A stretch of DNA of 64,000 nucleotides, from the NCBI GenBank assembly GCA_941918925.1, contig OW799233.1, positions 58,495,841-58,559,840 on the forward strand, in the 5' to 3' direction. A program made the position numbers and the translations under genes. A model generated the notes under the pieces. It was not told the origin of the DNA. It made no database searches and was given only the letters and a program-made list of their open reading frames with translations. This document shows, piece after piece, positions 57,118 through 64,000 of this stretch. The stretch is from Phyto melanocephala (taxonomy: Eukaryota; Arthropoda; Insecta; Diptera; Rhinophoridae). The first letter of the stretch is position 1. Each line of letters begins with the position of its first letter.

Positions 57118-58414
57118 GGATAAACGACATACAAATTAAACAATTTAGTTCAACAATAAACACTTTTGTTGTATTTACATTTTTACGAACTTTTTAATTT
57201 TGTATATTAAAATTAAATTCAGGCTATAAGATCAATGCGATAACGACAAGAATATCAAGGAAAAGTTAGTCATCCGATAAAAGCTTTGGTTTATAAATAT
57301 TTAAGGTCTGAATAAAAAAAGAATATAAAAATTAAAAAAATTATTGCGAAATTGAAATAAAAAAAAGAATAAAAAGAATTAAGCAGTTTTAGTTAGTAAG
57401 TTAGTTGTTTTAAACTTTAAATGACTTTGATGATTGTAAAAATGTAATCAATATTAAATAAAATCTAACTTTTTTAGAAATATGAAAACTTTTGTAAATT
57501 AAACAAAGATAATTACCATAAATTGTTTCCCGTAGTAAGAAAAATTATCACCTCAAATTTAAAGTAATTAATTGTTCATTTCCTAATTTCTTTCTTTTAC
57601 ATAAAAGTTTAAAGCACAAAAAAAAAACATTATTTCAATTACAAAATATTTTATAGAAGCTTTGGTAGTTTAAACTCGATATCTAATTTTCATTTTTGTT
57701 GCTTTGAAACCCGCATATTTTTCTAAACGATAACAAATTTATGATATTAATATTTATACATACATATGTATGCATTAATAATAAAAAAACATTTAAACTT
57801 TACATTTTCCATGTTTTTGTAACTATTTTTTTACTTTTTATATTTTTTGGCTAAAAGTTTTTGTAATCTCGCGGTCTTTTTGTTTGTGACTTATTTTGAC
57901 AGTTCAAAGTGAGAAGTTCTCACCTGAAAACTTTACAGAAACACTTTTTTTATGGCTCACGAGTATTTTTCTTACGTGACAGATATTTCTCGCATGCATA
58001 GTTACAGAAACAGTACAGTGAGAAAAAACAGCTGTTTGTTTCGATTTATTGTATTTCTGTACCAATTTACATGTTTCAAGTAAAAAGTTTCTCGTAAGGA
58101 GAGTTACAGAACATGTGCACTGCTCTTCATTTAAAATAAATAATATTTAAGCCAACCTATTTTTCTTATTTTACATTTGTTTTTGAAACAAAAAAATAAA
58201 TTTCTTACAATATTATGGAAGAGTATTTAATAAATTTTCTGATTTTTGGAAATTTTTGAGTAAAAAATAACATAAAACTAAAAAAACCGGCTTCTGTGAG
58301 TAAAAAAAACCGGTGTATTCGACATTCGAAAAATTAACATTTGGAAAAAACCGCCAGTGAAAAGAGTAAAAAACCGGGATTTCCACCGGTTATAAAACCG
58401 AATCGATCACCCTA
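57118..58414. other. AT-rich end of the 12.7-kb block
   Basis: No gene recognised. Near the right end, AAACCGG and CCGGTTAT motifs repeat (about 58285-58400), similar to subterminal CCGGT texts on the left side (45735, 48210), as would be expected of subterminal repeats of one element. Confidence 0.45.
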
Positions 58415-58422
58415 ATAGCTCC

Positions 58423-58870
58423 GACGCTGGTAAAACGTCCAAACTGGCGTCAGGGTAAGCGTTGCCACACCTTACAATTGCAGATTTTAAAACCTCAAAG
58501 TTCTTTTGGTTACCATAACTGACAGTTTTAACACCCCTTGCCCAATCGGCCCCCCTGAACATTTCTTCTATGCACATGCCATCTGTCTACACCGATCTTA
58601 CCATCTGGATCCGTGCGATCGATGACAGCCACTAGAATACCGTCCTTACTCGACGATGTCGAGGGTTTGTCCTCTATGGAGCCAGTCCTCCAATTAATCT
58701 CCTTAAGGTGATCATTAAGACAGCTGATTACAGCCTGACCAACCCTCTTAGCCGCAGGGGGTTTCTGGTCATCACTAGACCTCACCCTCTTTACGCCCCT
58801 TTTTCTGGAGCTTTTCATAGTGTTTCGATGGTGATTATCAGATTTCCCTGCAGATGAAGACTGGTTTATC
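58423..58870 (-). pseudogene. LOA-C ORF1 fragment with DUF4780-like domain
   Basis: On the minus strand: SSSAGKSDNHHRNTMKSSRK, a basic stretch (RKRGVKRVRSSDDQK), then LVAVIDRTDPDGKIGVDRWH (DUF4780 hallmark VDR.DPDGKI...W), a short break near 58530, and TVSYGNQKNFEVLKSAIVRC with DVLPASEL. It ends at the TSD of the 12.7-kb block, across which LOA-C ORF2 continues at 45641. The C-terminal half of ORF1 is missing. Confidence 0.78.
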
Positions 58871-58950
58871 CCAATTCAAACTCTTTGGCAAGTCCCTTTT
58901 GGAAATCACCTCCGGAGGTCATTAATACCTTACCAGTTCTCATCGCGCAG

Positions 58951-59187
58951 CTAGTAGAGGATAAATTGTCTAGCTCCCTTAATTGTAACCATACTGTCAC
59001 TATTAAAAAGGCCAGGTAGTGCACTATTTTCCCAATTCCCTTGCGCTCTATCCTCCAGCAAGTGGTCTAACGCGTGCAGCAATCCAAGCATCTCTGCCTG
59101 ATATACGGACACATACTCCCCCAGACTTAGGGAACAGGAAAGGTTCAACTCAATTGAACGGGCCCAGGCTCCTGCCCTACCGTCCAA
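58951..59187 (-). pseudogene. RNase H fragment of a non-LTR element
   Basis: Reading YVSVYQAEMLGLLHALDHLL (Glu segment) and GLFNSDSMVTIKGARQFIL (Asp-Ser motif) is typical of element RNase H domains. It lies upstream of LOA-C ORF1 on the same strand, so it belongs to another element joined head to tail, probably also LOA/R1-group. No RT is attached. Confidence 0.65.
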
Positions 59188-59651
59188 GTGGGTTACTTTT
59201 GACTACTCAATGCTATTCTATACTTTTTTAATTAAGTACACGATAAAAATTGAACGTTTTTGCATTTAAAAGTAAAAATACGGTAACATAAATTGGTACA
59301 TACATATATGGATAAAAAAGCAGGGAAGACGATCATCCATGTTGGTTAAAATTTTTTCAAGACCCATATTAAGTATTAGCCGCAGCAAGCAAATACTACA
59401 GCTTCTGTTTTCTCCTCATATTTTAACAACATAAACTAAAAATTTTCTGTCCTAGGATAATTTATAGACAGACCCATTTGCTACTATTCAGAGATATTTT
59501 ACGTCTCTAGGGCTCTTCGTGATAAATTTTTGACAAATTGGCAATCGTTATTGGTGTCAAATCGTTTTAAAATGAACTGAGATATAAAAACAAAACGCAA
59601 CTGTCTCGCAGAATACAGAAAACTATAAACGTTTAAAACCCATGATGCCCG
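59188..59651. other. Spacer
   Basis: No gene recognised between the RNase H fragment and the mariner relic. Confidence 0.4.
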
Positions 59652-60540
59652 CTAATATAAAATAGTGTATAAAACATTTACATATGAGTCCAGTCTAGTA
59701 AAGAATCCGCCAAATAACTTTTTTTTTTGAAAATGCAATAAAAAAAGTGTAGCTCCGGCTGTGTGGCACGTAGCGCCGTTCTGTTGAAACCAAGTTTTGC
59801 CAATATCCTCCTCTTCAATTTTTGTGAACAAAAATTCGTTCAACATGGCCCGATAACGATCGCCATTGACTACGACCACTCCTTGCTCAATTTCGAAGAA
59901 AAATGGCCCAATTATGCCTCTGGACCCAAATCCGAACTAAACAGTGACTCGTTTTGGGTGTATCGGCTTTTCAATGTATGCGTACGGGTTTTCTGTGCCC
60001 CAAATGCGACAATTTTGCTTAGGAAACTAACCAGTGTAATTACAGGTCATACGGAGTTGAGAACTCATCTAGCTCGCATGAGATTATCTGAGGAGACAAC
60101 ATGTAGAGCATGCGAGGAAGAGGATGAGACTTTGGTACACTACCTCTGTCATTGTCCTGCGTTTGGGCATATTTTACAGTGGATACTATGCCGAATTTAG
60201 AATACCTGGGGAACTCGAACTAGAGATCCATAAGGCGTTACATTGAGGGGACTGTGTTCTTGGACTAGTCCGTTATTTATGGGAAATTATGTTTATGGTT
60301 TTTGTTTGGGAATTCCGTTTCCCACATGGAGCGCACAACATGCCAACTGGGCATAAGTGTATATCTGTCATGAGTTTGGGCTTTTAGTACCCCTCCTTTT
60401 CAACCTAACCTAACTTTGCTTGTTTACATACCCGCCAAGATCAAAATGAGCTTCATCTGAAAAGATGATTTTTTTTGGCAAAATCGGCCAAAGTAATGTC
60501 GCAATATTTCCCAGCGTTGTGCAAGCGTACACACAACCAC
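59652..60540 (-). pseudogene. Mariner-like transposase relic split by LOA-A
   Basis: Minus-strand reading on the right side gives KKIIFSDEAHFDLGGYVNKQ (catalytic Asp), and on the left side NCRIWGTENPYAYIEKPIHP, a stop, GFGSRGIIGPFFFE, VVVVNGDRYRAMLNEFLFTK and TWFQQNGATCHTAGATL (Asp of the QDGAxxH motif changed to Asn). The LOA-A fragment at 60021-60414 separates the two. The C-terminus beyond 59700 is unrelated. It is the same broad family as the N-terminal remnant at 1.7 kb. Confidence 0.85.
60021..60414 (+). mobile_element. Short LOA-A 3' fragment with 7-bp TSD
   Basis: It starts in LRKLTSVITGHTELRTHLAR and includes the knuckle CRACEEEDETLVHYLCHCPA, then a 15-bp deletion, the LOA-A 3' UTR and tail CAACCTAACCTAAC. 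The direct repeat TTTGCTT at 60014-60020 and 60415-60421 marks the insertion, and excising it rejoins the mariner ORF at NKQ/NCR. Confidence 0.92.
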
Positions 60541-60694
60541 ATTCGTTCAGCGGAAGGATAAAACTAATTATCTGTCAAATTAGACATTAGCTAAGTGTTA
60601 CCATTCACGAAATAAGCACTAGTGGAAAAAACGTTAGATGGCGGAACCTTTTTCAAAAGTTTACCTTACGCTGGGTATCCACGTAACAATTTTT

Positions 60695-61133
60695 AATGCT
60701 AAGGCCACTTTCGCATTAGGCAACTTTAATTGCGCAAGTATAATTTTAATTTTTATTTATTTTCTTTTGAACTTGCTTTTATGTTCACATTGAGCAACTT
60801 GGTTGAGCAAGTTTAATTGAATTAGTTGTTCTGTTTCATCTCGCTTCCAATTTCTCATCATTTTTAAATATTTGATTCACTTATAAACAAATAAAATTTT
60901 CACACACAAAAAATTACACAACACACCGAAAAAGAAATAAAAGACATTGTCAAAAACAAATAAATATTCCAAGACAAGAATGATAGCAGAAGCAGAATTG
61001 CCAAGTACAAGCAAGTCTGTACTCAAATCTCGGCAATTCTTTCCCCTTTACACCGACCTTTCCTCTCACACCCAGAAACACAAGACTTGCGCAATTAAAG
61101 TTGCCTAATGCGAAAGGGGCCTAAGCATAAGCA
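60695..61133. mobile_element. MITE with ~40-bp TIRs
   Basis: TTTCGCATTAGGCAACTTTA near 60710 is mirrored by TAAAGTTGCCTAATGCGAAA near 61096; the TIR extends outward through GGCC to ATGCT on both sides, about 45 bp. No coding region and no clear TSD. Confidence 0.78.
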
Positions 61134-62159
61134 AAACCGTTGACAGAATAACGGCAATGTATTGCTAAAGTGTGTCTAATTTTGTTGGGTGGAGAACACG
61201 ACACAAGTTATATATACATATAAAAAATTTAATAAATATTTCATCTTTTATGTTTTTTTTTTGGAATATCTCAATTAATTTAATTACACTATGCTAGTTG
61301 AAAAAACAGACAAGCCGGGCACCTGGCGTTTTAACATAACTCGGGTACGCTGAATCCAGTGGTGCCCACAGTTTTTTAAGATTGGCTCTGGTTTTTGAGA
61401 TATACCGTTATTTCGAAAATGGAGGAGGTTGCACAACATATGTTCGCGTAACTCAAAAACGCTTTAGCTTATTGAAAAAACTTAGAAAACCGAAATTTCG
61501 CAATAAAATTTCCTTTAAGAAAAGCAAAACTTCTTTCTAATATCCGCAGTCGCTTTAGAACTATAATTTTTTTTTTTTAAATTAATTTTTTTTTTAGCAA
61601 AATTTCGAAATTTTGTTTTTTAAAAATTCATAAAAAATCAAAAAATGTAGCTAGGCTTCTAATTTTTTGCAGACATATAAAAAACGAAGCTGATAACAAA
61701 ACAAGCCATAAATCTTTAAAATCTGTTAGCGACTTTTGATTCTATTCACAAAAGTCGACAAATTTTAGTTAATTTAAGAATTTCATAAAACGAAACCCCC
61801 TAAGGGATGGTGATAAAGGGAAAGTATAATTTGAGGAAATGTTAAGAGCAAAAAACATTGGAGGTCGGTCATACATTTTATCCCCCTAGGAGTGAATCCT
61901 AGGCCTTAGAAACAAATGATGGGAATGAAAAATAAAGTTGCGTTGGCCCGTCTAGGGGTATCTCAGGCGCCGCAGGTGCAAAATTTAAGGCTAGGGTTCT
62001 ACGCGTATTTAAAGCAAATTTCCAAACAAAATATGCTATTAGTGATTAAAATCTGTCTACAACTTTTGATTTTTTCAGAAAAGATGTAATTTTTTATAAT
62101 AACCAAACTAAAAAATTTTTGTTGTTAAGTAGCTAAAGTTAAAGTTTTTATTTAGAAAT
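61134..62159. other. Spacer without recognised gene
   Basis: Non-coding with poly(T) and poly(A) runs. It may be the 3' region of the repeat protein relic that follows on the minus strand, but no boundary can be named. Confidence 0.35.
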
Positions 62160-63827
62160 TTATTCTTCTTCCTCCTGCAGATTCCAACAAATATCCCCTA
62201 ATAGCGAATCAAGTTGTTTGCCGCTATACCAGTGTTCGAGCCTGGCTGTTACTTGGTGAAATCTCTCGCCATGTTCATCAGACTCGGCTGGTGATTGTTC
62301 ATTAAATTTCTCGGCATGGTAATGCGAAAAATGTATTTTCAATGGCATTCTAACGTTTAAGTTTTTAAATGCGGTTAGCATATTTTTGGTTAAAATTCGC
62401 CAGTTTTTAGACCGATGATTTCCTAATACATTTTCTATTACTGATTTCACACAATTCCAGGCCAATAGCTCGATATCATTCAATGCAACCTCAAATTCAT
62501 GGTCCTTCATAAGACGACGAATGTCCGGTCCATTAAGAGTTCCTGTAAAATAAAAACATTATGATAAGAAATGTAAATCTAATTTAATAAAGTAGTTAGA
62601 GTTCATACCTTATTTTACTTTCATGCCGCTTAATCGTGGAAACATTCGGTGCAATTCGGTAAAAGCAACACCATCTGGGCTCAATGCTTTTATAAAATTT
62701 TTTACAATACCCAGTTTGATGTGGAGTGGAGGAAGCAAAATCTTTTCCATCGCACAAGTGGTAATTCAATAACATTGTTTCTATGCAATCTGCTTTCCTC
62801 AATCCCGTTTATTTTACTGGCCGCCATCGAAACGCGTATTCCATAAGCACATATTTTTAGTATAGCCCAATTGCATGCCTCTTAAAAATCCACTTTTAAA
62901 TCTGCGCATATTTTTCACTTGTGGTCTTTATATTTAATTAACTGCATTATTTTTTTCATTGATGCGTATGTCTCTTTAATATTTGTGCTTAGTGCTATCG
63001 GAATAGGACTTTTTAAATTAGTGACATGTAGCACAACTGCTTTTAAGCTACTTTTGGAAGAATCAATAAATAAGCGCCAATCTCCAGGATTATATTCATT
63101 TTGCATTGTTAAAACCAAGCCGCGGATGTCAGTAAAATATGCGATAAATTTATTCTCAAGATTTAAAAAAAGTCGTAAATCGTCTATGCCGATTGATAGC
63201 CCCGTATATTTGTACACGTGCTGCTAAAATATTAGCTCGTTTTAACTCTTTTGTCAAGAGAATGCTCTGAATTTTAGATAATTTTAGACGCCGTACCATT
63301 ATATCCAGACGATCTTGCGTGATTTCATTGTGACTGCATGGAACCGTGATGCATGACGGTTGATACAATAAAGTAGCTGGTCCACCCGCTTCAACAGAAT
63401 TAATTATTGAGGGAATATGTTCTGTTGGTATATAGCTATCCGGAACAGGAATTTCATCAGAATGTGGCAGCGGAAATCGAGCATATGCTGTTTCAGTATA
63501 AGATATATAAGTCATTTTTCTTCTGTTCATACCCGCTGTATAATTTATGCACGCATAACACTCATCTTCAACATGAACTATGGGATCTCTCGAAATCATT
63601 GGAACAGCAAATGGCATGGCGTCTCCATTTTTTCCCTACTTATTTAAATGGTAAATGCAGTGTGTACACACTATTGATGGTGTCCAACTCTTACTATATA
63701 TAACACTTAAAGAAAAATGTGCTTCATCCAAGGTACTTGTTTCAGTAGTGATTTTACGGCGACTTGGCATATTTTTATATTTCCCACACACATAACAAAA
63801 GTAATTAAACTTTTTACACGCCTCCAT
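62160..63827 (-). pseudogene. Arthropod repeat-encoded protein (SDEHGERFHQ family), degenerate
   Basis: ATG 63827 begins MEACKKFNYFCYVCGKYKNM (CxxC), then WTPSIVCTHCIYHL (second CxxC), a TAG at about 63640 where Trp is expected, MPFAVPMISRDPIVHVEDEC with CYACINYTAGMNRRKMTYIS, PLPHSDEIPVPDS, a frameshift near 63165, NPGDWRLFIDSSKSSLKAVV, several stops (62840-62760), LLPPLHIKLGIVKNFIKALS, an intron (about 62605-62545) and the last exon with IHFSHYHAEKFNEQSPAESD and EHGERFHQVTARLEHWYSGK, ending at TAA 62160. I know this family as a multicopy protein in many arthropods; its conserved Asp (FIDSS) and HxH/DEHGERFHQ residues suggest a transposase-like nuclease, but I cannot name a superfamily. No TIRs found in the window. 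Confidence 0.75.
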
Positions 63828-64000
63828 CTTAGATATTTCAATATAACTGATTAGATACAAGACTGTCAAAGGCTTTAAACTTCACTGATCACTTTCGCAA
63901 GCACTTTCCATATGACAGTGAAGGGGTTGAGGAACTCTTATTTATACTGTAATTGTTTTAATCAAAGTACCTGTCGAGACCTTCATGACCATGTTTTGTA
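63828..64000. other. Upstream flank of the repeat protein, window edge
   Basis: Nothing recognised; the element to which the preceding relic belongs may extend past the window. Confidence 0.3.

Larger units (their letters stand above)
45688..58414. mobile_element. 12.7-kb TIR-bounded block (probable hAT-like) inserted in LOA-C
   Basis: The left end TAGGGTGATCG (45688) is mirrored by CGATCACCCTA ending at 58414. The 8-bp flanks ATAGCAAC (45680-45687) and ATAGCTCC (58415-58422) match at six positions, an eroded TSD. Outside the block, LOA-C continues in correct order: ORF1 at 58430-58870 and ORF2 at 45641 downward. An 8-bp TSD with such ends would suit hAT. The block contains R1/R2 repeats, a 1.6-kb tandem duplication, and the P-like element with Transib. 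No transposase of its own is recognised. Confidence 0.62.

Overview
The window is eukaryotic, almost certainly dipteran, and most likely a calyptrate or other higher fly (species inferred, not shown). Evidence: short GT-AG introns of 65 and 71 bp, a ZAD-domain gene, AT-rich spacers, and transposon families typical of flies (LOA/R1-group non-LTR elements ending in CCTAA repeats, a P-like element, Transib, hAT, Tc1, pogo). No rRNA, tRNA gene, CRISPR or prokaryotic signal was found. The layout is that of pericentromeric or otherwise repeat-rich DNA: many mutually nested, mostly dead transposons with only two recognisable host-gene segments.

Host genes. (1) On the minus strand, 8761..8648 is a 38-codon first coding exon of poly(ADP-ribose) polymerase 1 (Parp), with the start of zinc finger I and a clean splice donor; the rest of the gene was not found in the window. 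(2) On the plus strand, 28196..29036 is an apparently intact three-exon ZAD-domain gene (234 codons) without C2H2 fingers.

Layout. 0-8.6 kb: repeats, a Gag-like scrap, a mariner relic and a LOA 3' fragment inserted into a dispersed repeat, a CR1-like RT relic, a Helitron end pair and a Helitron helicase scrap. 8.6-14 kb: Parp exon, a TIR element, and a hAT element delimited by an 8-bp TSD. 14-25 kb: two LOA-type retrotransposons head to tail (LOA-A, LOA-B), then a 1,567-bp tandem duplication of the LOA-B 3' end with its flank. 25-29 kb: duplications, a MITE nested in a second copy of the 9 kb TIR element, and the ZAD gene. 29.8-33 kb: a pogo/Tigger element with a Tc1 element inserted in its transposase ORF. 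33-37 kb: an RNase H relic and AT-rich dispersed repeats. 36.6-59 kb: one minus-strand LOA element (LOA-C) split by three insertions: a CR1-like retrotransposon, a two-gene Harbinger element, and a 12.7-kb TIR-bounded block that contains a 1.6-kb tandem duplication and a P-like element, which itself carries a complete Transib element. 59-64 kb: mariner relic split by a LOA-A fragment, a MITE, and a degenerate arthropod repeat protein of unassigned superfamily.

The strongest result is nesting order read directly from target-site duplications: Transib (5-bp TSD CGACG, ends CACTATG/CACAGTG) inside a P-like element (8-bp TSD GTTGTTAC) inside a larger TIR-bounded block inside LOA-C. None of the element proteins looks fully intact, so the genes do not form a working pathway. 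I do not see a clearly new biological system; the novelty is in the element architectures and the stratigraphy around Parp.
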